The notes beneath the pieces are model-generated. The model searched no databases. It was not told where the DNA came from and saw only the letters and a program-made list of their open reading frames with translations. The position numbers and the translations under genes are program-made. From Haliscomenobacter sp041740695 (GTDB lineage: Bacteria; Bacteroidota; Bacteroidia; Chitinophagales; Saprospiraceae), in NCBI RefSeq assembly GCF_041740695.1, contig NZ_JBGSLK010000107.1:1-64000 (forward strand): DNA of 64,000 nt. Reading direction: 5' to 3'. Numbering within the stretch: position 1 is the first letter of the stretch; the number at the start of each line of letters is the position of its first letter. This document shows, piece after piece, positions 17,712 through 25,159 of the stretch.

Positions 17712-19430
17712 ATGAGCCAAAGAATCGTCATAGATCCAATTACCCGTATTGAGGGTCACCTGCGTATTGAAGCAGACATCCAAAACGGGAAAGTATCCGA
17801 TGTATACAGTGCGGGCACGATGGTCCGCTTGCTGGAAGAAATATTGCGGGGTCGTGATCCACGCGATGCCTGGGCCTACGTTGGACGTGTGTGTGGGGTA
17901 TGTACCTCTACGCACTCACTGGCTTCGGTACGTACGGTTGAGGATGCGCTAGGCATCGTTGTTCCCCCTAATGCCGAGATTGTGCGCAACCTGATGTTTG
18001 CCACCCTGTACATGCATGACCACGTAGTGCATTTTTACCACCTGCACGCCCTGGATTGGGTGGATGTGGTCAATGCCCTCAAAGCAGATCCCAAAAAGAC
18101 TTCCGAACTGGCCCAGAGCATATCCAACTGGCCCAAAAGTTCGGTAGGTTATTTTTCGGACCTGCAAAAACGCATCGGAAAGTTTGTAGAAAGTGGCCAA
18201 TTGGGCATTTTCACCAACGGTTACTGGGGGCATCCCGCTTACAAACTGCCGCCGGAAGTCAACCTGATTGGCCTGGCGCATTACCTGGAAGCCTTGGAAT
18301 GGCAAAAAGAAATTGTCAAAGTCCAAACCATTTTTGGTGGCAAAAACCCTCACCCCAACTATCTGGTAGGCGGGATGGCCTGTGCCATTGGACTAGACGA
18401 CGTCAGTGCCATCAATGCTGAACGCCTCGCTTACATCAAACAACTGCTGGACGATGGCAAACGCTTCATCGAACAGGTGTACATTCCTGACCTTCTGGCG
18501 GTAGCCTCTTTCTACAAAGATTGGGGTGCAATCGGTGGCGGTTTGGGTAATTATCTGGTGTACGGCGATTTGCCTACCAATGGTTTCCGCGATCCCAGTT
18601 CCTTCAAGTTCCCAGCAGGTGCTATTTTGAACAAGGATTTGTCCAAAGTACACGAAGTGAACATGCGGGAAGACAGCGAAATTCAGGAGTTCATCAACAA
18701 ATCCTGGTACACGTATGAAGGTGGGGACGATGTCGGCTTACACCCCTGGAAAGGTGAAACCAAGCTCAATTATACAGGTCCAAAACCACCGTACGAACAC
18801 CTGAATACGGAGGAAAAATACAGCTTCCTCAAAACGCCCCGTTGGAAAGGGCACGCAATGGAAGTAGGTCCATTGGCACGGGTACTGGTGGGTTATGCCA
18901 AGGGTATTCCCGAATTCAAAGAAGTGGTCGATTCGGCACTGAAGCACCTGGACGTACCAGCAACGGCGCTCTTCTCTACCCTGGGCCGTACCGCTGCTCG
19001 CGGCCTGGAAGCCCAACTGGTGGCCAACTGGGCGCAGGAGTTTTATGACCAATTGATCCAAAACATCAAATTGGGCGATACCCGCATGGCCAATACCGAA
19101 AAGTTCCAACCCGAAACCTGGCCAGCCAAGACCAAGGGGGTCGGTTATGCTGAAGCACCTCGTGGCGCGTTGGGGCACTGGATTGTCATCGAAGATCAAA
19201 AAATTGCGAACTATCAACTGGTGGTTCCAACGACCTGGAATGCTTCGCCACGCGATCCACAGGGGCAAATGTCGGCTTACGAAGCAGCCTTAATGGATAC
19301 GCCGATCGCCGATCCGGAGAGGCCAGTAGAAATTCTGCGCACCGTGCACTCTTTTGACCCTTGCATGGCTTGTGCGGTACACTTGTACGATGAAGAAGGT
19401 AAGCACCTCAGTCGGGTGAAAGTTCTTTAG
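17712..19430 (+). CDS. hyaB: [NiFe]-hydrogenase large subunit
   Basis: 572 aa catalytic subunit that oxidises H2 at a NiFe(CN)2CO centre. Nickel ligands: N-terminal RVCGVCTSTHS (C61, C64) and C-terminal DPCMACAVH (C551, C554). The 15 residues after H557 form the tail that the HyaD-type endopeptidase removes after nickel insertion. ATG 17712 follows hyaA by 10 bp. The TAG stop codon is the first three bases of repeat copy B (19428); if that element were cleanly removed at its TA ends, the frame would read on into hyaC. Confidence 0.97.
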   Translation: MSQRIVIDPITRIEGHLRIEADIQNGKVSDVYSAGTMVRLLEEILRGRDPRDAWAYVGRVCGVCTSTHSLASVRTVEDALGIVVPPNAEIVRNLMFATLYMHDHVVHFYHLHALDWVDVVNALKADPKKTSELAQSISNWPKSSVGYFSDLQKRIGKFVESGQLGIFTNGYWGHPAYKLPPEVNLIGLAHYLEALEWQKEIVKVQTIFGGKNPHPNYLVGGMACAIGLDDVSAINAERLAYIKQLLDDGKRFIEQVYIPDLLAVASFYKDWGAIGGGLGNYLVYGDLPTNGFRDPSSFKFPAGAILNKDLSKVHEVNMREDSEIQEFINKSWYTYEGGDDVGLHPWKGETKLNYTGPKPPYEHLNTEEKYSFLKTPRWKGHAMEVGPLARVLVGYAKGIPEFKEVVDSALKHLDVPATALFSTLGRTAARGLEAQLVANWAQEFYDQLIQNIKLGDTRMANTEKFQPETWPAKTKGVGYAEAPRGALGHWIVIEDQKIANYQLVVPTTWNASPRDPQGQMSAYEAALMDTPIADPERPVEILRTVHSFDPCMACAVHLYDEEGKHLSRVKVL

Positions 19431-19549
19431 GGGCGATAAAAAATAAATTGTTCATTTTGCCAAAGGATTAGATAAGTAAACGTTTCATTTTAAGTGTCTT
19501 ATCTAATCCTTTGGCTCAGAAAAAATGAACATTTATTTTTGCCCCACTA
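19428..19549 (-). repeat. 122-bp hairpin element, copy B
   Basis: Inverted relative to copy A: TAGGGGC at the left, CCCCACTA at the right. Arms carry CCAAAGG/CCTTTGG where copies A and C carry CCAGAGG/CCTCTGG. Its first three bases are the hyaB stop codon. Confidence 0.95.
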
Positions 19550-19571
19550 CTTAATACAAAAAGCTAAGGTT

Positions 19572-20285
19572 ATGAGCAAGCATCAGATTGTTCACCACAA
19601 ACTCCTGCGGGTTTTTGTATGGGAATTGCCCGTGAGGGTTTACCATTGGCTCAATGCAGCCAGTATAACCGCTTTGGTGGTGACCGGGTTTTTGATTTCC
19701 AACCCTCCTGCTTTACAGGTTAGTGACGAAGCGGTTTTTCGCTTCTGGTTTGGCAAAGTGCGGTTCATCCATTTTGTAGCGGCGTACCTCTTTTTGTTCA
19801 ACTTCATCATTCGGATTTACTGGGGCTTTGTGGGCAACAAATATGCTTCCTGGAAGAATTTCATCCCCACAAATCGGCGCTTTTTCCAGGAGATGTGGCA
19901 GGTCATCAAAATGGACATCCTACAGCTCAAAGGTAAAGAACACATGGCCGTAGGGCACAATCAGCTAGCTGGGTTCATTTATTTTCTGACTTTTATCGCT
20001 TTCGTGGTGCAGGTGATTACTGGATTCGGATTGTACGCAGCCACGAGCACCTGGTGGTTTCCACAATTGTTCGCCTGGGTTCCTGGTATGTTTGGAGGAG
20101 ACTCGCCGCTGCGGCATTTCCACCATGCGGCGATGTGGTTTTTCATCCTCTTTGCAGTAGTCCACGTCTACCTGGTTTTTTACCATGATTATGTGGAAGG
20201 TCGGGGTGAAATTTCGTCGATGGGCGGTGGTTGGAAATTCATTGAGGAAAAAGCGGTAGAAGAGCTAAAAACAAAGCATAAGTAG
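19572..20285 (+). CDS. hyaC: Ni/Fe-hydrogenase b-type cytochrome subunit
   Basis: 237 aa, four-helix dihaem cytochrome b that anchors the hydrogenase and passes electrons from the distal cluster to quinone. Histidines in place for haem: VYHWLN, VRFIHFVAAY, and the RHFHHAAMW / VVHVYLVFYHD helix pair. I start at ATG 19572 (MSKHQIVHH): the frame opens 26 codons earlier, but that part is encoded by repeat copy B and has no family similarity. The TAG stop at 20283 is the first codon of repeat copy C. Confidence 0.94.
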   Translation: MSKHQIVHHKLLRVFVWELPVRVYHWLNAASITALVVTGFLISNPPALQVSDEAVFRFWFGKVRFIHFVAAYLFLFNFIIRIYWGFVGNKYASWKNFIPTNRRFFQEMWQVIKMDILQLKGKEHMAVGHNQLAGFIYFLTFIAFVVQVITGFGLYAATSTWWFPQLFAWVPGMFGGDSPLRHFHHAAMWFFILFAVVHVYLVFYHDYVEGRGEISSMGGGWKFIEEKAVEELKTKHK

Positions 20286-20404
20286 TGGGGCAAAAATAAG
20301 TGATCATTTTTCCTGAGCCAGAGGATTAGATAAGGCACTTGAAATGAAACGTTTACTTATCTAATCCTCTGGCAAAATGATCACTTATTTTTTTATCGCC
20401 CCTA
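20283..20404 (+). repeat. 122-bp hairpin element, copy C
   Basis: TAGTGGGGC to GCCCCTA, same orientation as copy A and nearly identical to it. The best-paired copy: GTGATCAT pairs with ATGATCAC, and GCCAGAGGATTAGATAAG with its complement. Its first three bases are the hyaC stop codon. Confidence 0.95.
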
Positions 20405-20448
20405 AGTAAGTCAATTAACAGTAATATTTTCTTCATTGCAACATTGTC

Positions 20449-20481
20449 GACCGGGTGAGTGCGATTCACCCGGTCACTTTT
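20449..20481 (+). terminator. Terminator-like hairpin just upstream of hyaD
   Basis: GACCGGGTGA (20449-20458) and TCACCCGGTC (20466-20475) form a perfect 10-bp GC-rich stem with a 7-nt loop, then ACTTTTT. It ends 16-20 nt before the hyaD start, so it would separate or attenuate hyaD transcription. Confidence 0.75.
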
Positions 20482-20496
20482 TAAATTAGCGACCTT

Positions 20497-20961
20497 ATGG
20501 CAGTTCTAATCATGGGCATTGGCAATTATTTGATGGGCGACGAAGGAGTTGGTGTACACGTGGCCCAACGCCTGAGCAATGAGACACTGCCCGAAGGCGT
20601 GGATGTGCTGGATGGAGGAACTGGTGGTTTTTTTCTGATGGAATATTTTGAAAACTACCCCGTAGTCATCCTGGTTGATGCAACGCTGGACGATCGGCCA
20701 ACGGGGACCATCCGGGTGATTGAGCCACGTTTTGCCGCTGATTTCCCTAGGGCGATGAGCACCCATGACATTGGTCTGCGCGATTTGGTAGAAGGTTTGG
20801 CCATCTTGGGTAAGCTGCCTAAGATATACTTATTTGCGGTATCCATAGAAATGATACAGTCGCAACAGATCGAATTGTCGCCAACATTGGAGCAGGTTAT
20901 GCCTGAATTGTTGGCGCAGGTAAAAAACATGGCGGTGAGGCAGCAATTGGAGCTAGTTTAA
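20497..20961 (+). CDS. hyaD: HyaD/HybD-family hydrogenase maturation endopeptidase
   Basis: 154 aa protease that checks nickel insertion and removes the C-terminal tail of the hydrogenase large subunit. Family signature MGIGNYLMGDEGVGVHVAQ gives the first nickel-sensing acid (E in GDEG, residue 16), DATLDDRPTG supplies the second acidic ligand, and the histidine is in STHDIGL. It is downstream of hyaABC but separated by repeat copy C and a terminator-like hairpin, so it may be expressed at a lower level or from its own promoter. Confidence 0.94.
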   Translation: MAVLIMGIGNYLMGDEGVGVHVAQRLSNETLPEGVDVLDGGTGGFFLMEYFENYPVVILVDATLDDRPTGTIRVIEPRFAADFPRAMSTHDIGLRDLVEGLAILGKLPKIYLFAVSIEMIQSQQIELSPTLEQVMPELLAQVKNMAVRQQLELV

Positions 20962-20993
20962 GGATTAAAATAGCGGTTTGCCTCCGGGACACA

Positions 20994-21016
20994 GGGCAGC
21001 CACATAGAGTTGCCCC
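20994..21016. repeat. REP-like palindrome
   Basis: GGGCAGCC-acatag-AGTTGCCCC, closely related to the palindrome GGGCAACC..GGTTGCCCC at 30063-30085. It lies between the convergent hyaD and moaD-like genes. Confidence 0.7.
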
Positions 21017-21021
21017 AACAC

Positions 21022-21049
21022 ACTCACACTATCACACTCACACTATCAC
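21022..21049. repeat. Two tandem copies of a 14-bp unit
   Basis: ACTCACACTATCAC at 21022-21035 repeats exactly at 21036-21049, between hyaD and the MoaD-like gene. No spacer structure, so not CRISPR. Confidence 0.85.
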
Positions 21050-21057
21050 ACCCATTC

Positions 21058-21300
21058 TTATCCCCCACTTACCGGTGGAATCAACACCACTTCATCCCTT
21101 TCAGTTATTTTCTGCTCCTCGCTGGCATAGTCCGTGTTCAGCGCGATCGCCAGGTTGTTTAGCTTTTGCAAAGCTGGATATTCGGCGTACAATGCAGCCC
21201 GCAAATCGGCTACATTGGCATCGGCAGGAATTTGCATTTCGACCGTACTGCCACCTAAAATATCCCTTGTAATCCCAAATGCCAAAATTTTTATCTTCAT
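21058..21300 (-). CDS. MoaD/ThiS-family sulfur carrier protein
   Basis: 80 aa beta-grasp protein. It ends in PPVSGG, the C-terminal Gly-Gly that is adenylated and thiocarboxylated, and starts MKIKILAFGITRDILGG, a typical MoaD N-terminus. In MoaD the thiocarboxylate supplies sulfur for the molybdopterin dithiolene. I chose the ATG at 21300; the frame opens 18 codons earlier without family sequence. No other molybdenum-cofactor gene is in the window, so a different sulfur-carrier role cannot be excluded. Confidence 0.85.
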   Translation of the reverse strand: MKIKILAFGITRDILGGSTVEMQIPADANVADLRAALYAEYPALQKLNNLAIALNTDYASEEQKITERDEVVLIPPVSGG

Positions 21301-21754
21301 TACATGTATTTTAGTGTGCATATATTTCCTGCAAAAAGTGTTGTTATGAGTCAAAAAAACCTGTGGAAAACCCTAGGTTTCGTCACAAAAAGGTCATAAA
21401 AACGTTAAATAAGTAAAAAAATATACCACTTTTCAGGTACACTCGTTTGGCCGAATCCATTGCATTTATTTGGATTTTCATAAGGAAAGCCCCAAAATCA
21501 CCTCTAAACTGGCAAAAATTACCAAATAATTTTCCAAAATACTTAATCGTTTACAAAGGGCATCTAAATCGTGATTGATTTACAATGCATTGCGTAAACC
21601 GATAAACGGGCTTAACTTTGCCTCACGGCGGTAACGAAATGGAGTCTTCGACACACATCTAGTTGCTGGGGTATATTGCCCAACTGAACTGACTAGGTCA
21701 AACTAATGGAATTATTGCAAAAAAGTTAGTTCAGTATCACCAAATTTTGTTTTG
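21301..21754. other. Intergenic region between MoaD-like and transglycosylase genes
   Basis: 454 bases, strongly A+T-rich next to the MoaD-like gene. It contains the promoter at 21590-21620 and an untranslated leader of about 130 nt for the transglycosylase gene. No gene or riboswitch recognised. Confidence 0.55.
21590..21620 (+). promoter_or_regulatory. Bacteroidota-type promoter for the lytic transglycosylase gene
   Basis: TTG (21590-21592), 20 bp, TAACTTTG (21613-21620), a full match to TTG-N20-TAnnTTTG. Confidence 0.65.
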
Positions 21755-22879
21755 ATGAATTTCCCATGGACAGTTGCTACGGCGCTGGTGATCGGCTTGA
21801 CCGCTTCTCCAGCTGTTGTTGGCGCGAAAGCACACAAAACCGAGGTAAGTATTATTTCCAGCAAAACTGCACTTACCGAAACACTCGTGAAGGAACGGCT
21901 TGTTAAACTAAGCCTACCCATCGAAGTGAAAACCAGCGAATCAGTAATGACTCGGATTCGTCAGTACATTGGTACTGGTAAAAAAGAGACAGAACTCGTT
22001 ATTGGTCGCTCCAACCTGTACTTCTCCGTATTTGAGCACTATCTCAATCAATACGGATTACCTGAAGAGCTCAAGTATTTGTCGGTCATCGAATCGGGCT
22101 TGCAACCGCAAGTGCGTTCTGCTGTAGGTGCCTCGGGCATCTGGCAATTGATGCCTATCGCTGCACGCCACTATGGCTTGTTAATGGGCGGTGGAGTCGA
22201 CGAAAGACTTGACCTGTACCGTTCTACCGAAGCAGCAGTACAAATGCTGAAATACCTGCACGATGAACTCGGTGATTGGACCTTGGTGTTGGCCGCATAC
22301 AATTCTGGTATCGGTACCATCAAGTCGGCAGTGCGCAAGGCTGGCACCAAAAATTACAGCGTTGTTAGCAAATATTTGCCGCACGAAACGCGCCGTTACG
22401 TCCCCGCTTATCTGGCTACCGCTTACGTGATGAGCTACTATCACAAACACGACTTAAAGCCCGTTATTCCATTCTACTACTCGCCTGATGCTCGGGTAGT
22501 CCGGATCTACCGCACCTTGTCTTTTGGCGAAATTGCCCGTATCTCTGGCGTAAAAACTTCAGTGATTGCGGCGCTAAACCCCAGCTTCACTAGCGGTATC
22601 ATTCCCCGCAGTGCCAAAGGCCATCTGTTGATGTTGCCCAACAGCGAAAGTTCACTTTTGCTGCGCAGTTACCTGGATAGCAATTCGAAGTTGCCATTCG
22701 GTACCATCAAAACGGCTTACGTGACTACCAAGGGTGATGATTTAAGCAGAATCGCCACCTTGTTCAGCACTACTGTAGACAATCTGGTGAAATGGAATGA
22801 CATTCGTGAAGGTAAACTCGTCATCAATCAAGAACTTGTACTTTATCTTCCTAAAGCGTTTTTCATCAAGAGAGCCTAA
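21755..22879 (+). CDS. Lytic transglycosylase (SLT, MltD-like) with LysM domain
   Basis: 374 aa periplasmic or outer-membrane enzyme that cleaves peptidoglycan with formation of 1,6-anhydro-muramic acid. Signal peptide at 1-24. The catalytic glutamate is in KYLSVIESGLQPQVRS, followed by the GASGIWQLMP and AAYNSGIG motifs of the Slt family. A C-terminal LysM-like region (about 320-370, YVTTKGDDLSRIATLF) should bind peptidoglycan; a first degenerate LysM is likely near 255-300. Start is ATG 21755, preceded by an in-frame TTG that I do not use. Confidence 0.92.
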   Translation: MNFPWTVATALVIGLTASPAVVGAKAHKTEVSIISSKTALTETLVKERLVKLSLPIEVKTSESVMTRIRQYIGTGKKETELVIGRSNLYFSVFEHYLNQYGLPEELKYLSVIESGLQPQVRSAVGASGIWQLMPIAARHYGLLMGGGVDERLDLYRSTEAAVQMLKYLHDELGDWTLVLAAYNSGIGTIKSAVRKAGTKNYSVVSKYLPHETRRYVPAYLATAYVMSYYHKHDLKPVIPFYYSPDARVVRIYRTLSFGEIARISGVKTSVIAALNPSFTSGIIPRSAKGHLLMLPNSESSLLLRSYLDSNSKLPFGTIKTAYVTTKGDDLSRIATLFSTTVDNLVKWNDIREGKLVINQELVLYLPKAFFIKRA

Positions 22880-22902
22880 GTGCTCAATTGCTTGAAAAAT
22901 GC

Positions 22903-22947
22903 AAAATACCCCTTCGGCTGGATGGCTCCACCGAAGGGGTATTTTTT
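22903..22947. terminator. Bidirectional intrinsic terminator
   Basis: AAAATACCCCTTCGG (22903-22917) and CCGAAGGGGTATTTT (22931-22945) form a perfect 15-bp stem with T-runs on both strands, serving the convergent transglycosylase and GNAT genes. Confidence 0.93.
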
Positions 22948-22951
22948 TATT

Positions 22952-24118
22952 TTACGCAATCTCCATAAAATAATTCGGCTCCACCACAATCGACTCATCC
23001 AGTGACTTTCGGTAACCGACATGCACCCGATCAATCCAAACTCCCGTTTTCATGTAAATGCTCACCGCCTCTTTGTTGTGGGCTCTTACTGTGGTCAGGT
23101 AGATGTTGTCGTAACGTTTTTGGATGTAATCGGAATTCATGAACTCCACAATAAAGGCAAAAATACCTTTGGTTTTGTAAGCTGGATGGACCCCAAAGCC
23201 AGTCCCCTTGGCCTGTCGGCGCCTGGATAGTTTGAGTTTGAGCAAAAACAGGGGGGCTTTCCACCAGTTGAGTTTGCCTTTGGTAAACTTGAGGTAAGGG
23301 TTGATGTCGGGGAAAAATGCACAAAACCCGGCGGGTTTGTCTTCATAATAAGCAATGCCCAAAAATTTGGGATCGATGATGTTTTTGACCTCCTTCATCA
23401 ATTTTTTAAATCCTTCCGGGTCAGCAGGCCGAAAATGTTCGTAGTGGCCAAAGGCAGCATTGTACACTTCGGTGAAATCATCAGCGTACCGTTCCAGTTT
23501 TGCTGGATTGTAGGTTTCCACGCGGATGTTGTTGTTGCCCGAACGGACTCGTTCGATGACGGCTCGCAATCGCGACAGGTCGATGTCTTTGGGGTGCCCC
23601 TTCATGGTGAGGATTTGCTCCCAGGCGATGTAGCCATTGGCCAAAAACATGTCTTTATAATAAGGTGGGTTGTACGTTTCTTGAAACAGGGGGGGATCGA
23701 ATCCTTTTTCCAACAAACCCCAGAATTTATCGCGCCCACCAAAGTTGATCGGTCCATCAATGGCTTTCATGCCCTTTTCAAGGAGGTAGTTTTCTGCTGT
23801 TTCAAATAAAGCCTTGGCATAAGCCGGATCTTCGATGCACTCAAAATAGCCGATACCCCCCAATGGATAAGGCTGTATTTTATTGTTGCGGTGGTCAATA
23901 AAGGCGGCAATGCGCCCGGCTGGTTGGTTTTGTTCATCCAGAAGTACAAAAACTTTGGCTTCGCCGTGCTCAAAAGCATGGTTCTTGCCCGGAGTAAAGG
24001 TGCTTTGGACATCGCCTTCCATCGGTGTGATCCAATTTGGATCCTTGGCATAGATTCGGTGGGGTACTCGGTGGAACAGTTTCCAGTGTTCTGGGCTTTG
24101 GACTTCGATGATGGTCAT
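22952..24118 (-). CDS. GNAT-superfamily N-acetyltransferase-like protein
   Basis: 388 aa, longer than a single GNAT domain (about 150-200). The N-terminal half starts MTIIEVQSPEHWKLFHRVP and contains RIYAKDPNWITPM and a beta-rich stretch with AGRIAAFIDHRN; the C-terminal half has GTGFGVHPAYKTKGIFAFIVEF and VRAHNKEAVSIYMKTGVW, which resemble the acetyl-CoA-binding motif A and the following helix of GNAT enzymes. Widely distributed in Bacteroidota without an assigned substrate. Monocistronic between the terminator and the next leftward gene. Confidence 0.75.
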   Translation of the reverse strand: MTIIEVQSPEHWKLFHRVPHRIYAKDPNWITPMEGDVQSTFTPGKNHAFEHGEAKVFVLLDEQNQPAGRIAAFIDHRNNKIQPYPLGGIGYFECIEDPAYAKALFETAENYLLEKGMKAIDGPINFGGRDKFWGLLEKGFDPPLFQETYNPPYYKDMFLANGYIAWEQILTMKGHPKDIDLSRLRAVIERVRSGNNNIRVETYNPAKLERYADDFTEVYNAAFGHYEHFRPADPEGFKKLMKEVKNIIDPKFLGIAYYEDKPAGFCAFFPDINPYLKFTKGKLNWWKAPLFLLKLKLSRRRQAKGTGFGVHPAYKTKGIFAFIVEFMNSDYIQKRYDNIYLTTVRAHNKEAVSIYMKTGVWIDRVHVGYRKSLDESIVVEPNYFMEIA

Positions 24119-24159
24119 GGTGGTAGTGGTTGTGGGGTGCGAAGATAGCTAGCGTCTTT

Positions 24160-24474
24160 TTACTTTTTGCGGTTGCGCTTTAAATTACCACGTGGAAGTC
24201 TCCCTTTTTCTTGTTCAAATTTATCCATATGCTCATCTTCAATGTCTTTAGCCTTCAGGCGACCAAAGATGTTGGTTAAAAGAATTCGGGCAATGTACCT
24301 CAACCAACCCACCGCAAGATTCATATCCCTTAGTTGTTCTCTTATCCTTTTAGAAAGTCCATCTTCTTCAATTGGTTCTGAACTTATGCCGTATTTAAAA
24401 ACTTCCTCCTCTTGATTGTCCCAAACTTCGTACAAATGATGAGGGTCTTGATTCTGATTGGAATTTCGATGCAT
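24160..24474 (-). CDS. URI/GIY-YIG-like nuclease domain protein, toxin-module-like
   Basis: 104 aa. The start ATG at 24474 gives MHRNSNQNQDPHHLYEVWD; the frame is open for 58 more codons but those overlap the upstream gene out of phase. Visible order: HLYEVWD, then VFKYGIS (a GIY-YIG-type KYG strand), arginine-containing SKRIREQL, a hydrophobic helix (AVGWLRYIARILL), and a C-terminal glutamate-rich helix ending GRLPRGN. That order matches the Tox-URI modules at the C-termini of Bacteroidota RHS-type polymorphic toxins (from memory of the family). Here it stands alone without a delivery domain, 10 bp after a DUF4240 gene. Nuclease activity is inference. Confidence 0.6.
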   Translation of the reverse strand: MHRNSNQNQDPHHLYEVWDNQEEEVFKYGISSEPIEEDGLSKRIREQLRDMNLAVGWLRYIARILLTNIFGRLKAKDIEDEHMDKFEQEKGRLPRGNLKRNRKK

Positions 24475-24484
24475 AACTGCAGAT

Positions 24485-25054
24485 TTAGGCCCAGCCCTCT
24501 TCGTTGCTGTAGGTTTCGTAATTGTATTTGGGCGTATGGATAAATGGCTTTTGTGTTTTGGTTTCATATGCCTCTGCCGCCAAAAACAAAAGTGCTTCAA
24601 AAACGATTTCACGAGGCATTTTTTCAGGATGCTGCACCACATCCACAAAATACTGTTGTCCTTCGGCCACTACAGCACATCGCGCATAAAGAAAATCGTC
24701 CACCGAAAGCCGCCCTTTTGGATGTTCATCAATAAATACTTGGGCATGTTGCTTTGTGTCGAGCAACCATAGCTTTTCTGAAAGAATATCCTGAAACTGA
24801 TGGATGTTGGCAATGGGCATTGCCGCTAGTTTATCAATAGCTGGTTTAAGCACAACTTGATCATCCTCCGGCTGAGACCAGTCCAACAAATCAATAATTG
24901 CCCAGAAATCTGCCTCAGTCAGCCAATTTTCTGGTCTCTTCCGAATATGAATCTCTAATTCAACTGAGCCAAGTTGTTTTTTTAGATCATCCAGGAAAGA
25001 GGAATCCAGAGCATCGATATTGACGTTGAAGGTAGTATCAGTTGTGTCTATCAT
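24485..25054 (-). CDS. DUF4240 domain protein, possible immunity protein
   Basis: 189 aa. The core (about 45-150) fits DUF4240: TEADFWAIIDLLDWS, a FQDILSEKLWLLDT helix, LSVDDFLYARCAVVAEG and a YFVDVVQHPEKMP segment. The N-terminal 40 residues form a small acidic beta domain. DUF4240 proteins are uncharacterised and turn up beside polymorphic toxins. It is the first gene of a two-gene unit with the URI-like gene 10 bp downstream, and has a near-ideal promoter at 25114-25145. An immunity or antitoxin role is inference from the pairing. Confidence 0.65.
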   Translation of the reverse strand: MIDTTDTTFNVNIDALDSSFLDDLKKQLGSVELEIHIRKRPENWLTEADFWAIIDLLDWSQPEDDQVVLKPAIDKLAAMPIANIHQFQDILSEKLWLLDTKQHAQVFIDEHPKGRLSVDDFLYARCAVVAEGQQYFVDVVQHPEKMPREIVFEALLFLAAEAYETKTQKPFIHTPKYNYETYSNEEGWA

Positions 25055-25113
25055 TCATTTAAAGTATTTGTGCTTCAAAGAAAAAAATTGAAACGCAGGT
25101 GTTTTCTTTTTTT

Positions 25114-25145
25114 CAAATTTACACCAATTATTTGAAAATGTCAAA
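25114..25145 (-). promoter_or_regulatory. Bacteroidota-type promoter for the DUF4240 gene
   Basis: On the minus strand TTTG (25142-25145), 20 bp, TAAATTTG (25114-25121): a full match to the consensus, placing the transcript start about 50 nt before the start codon at 25054. Confidence 0.7.
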
Positions 25146-25159
25146 GGCCAAAAATCCTA

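Noticed and set aside
19494..19571. N-terminal extension of hyaC
   Set aside because: Encoded by repeat copy B and its flank; the cytochrome family starts at the ATG at 19572.
21017..21057. Tandem repeat that could suggest a CRISPR array
   Set aside because: Only two directly abutting 14-bp units without spacers; no cas genes in the window.
24475..24648. N-terminal extension of the URI-like protein
   Set aside because: Overlaps the DUF4240 gene out of phase and has no similarity; the short start fits the operon gap.
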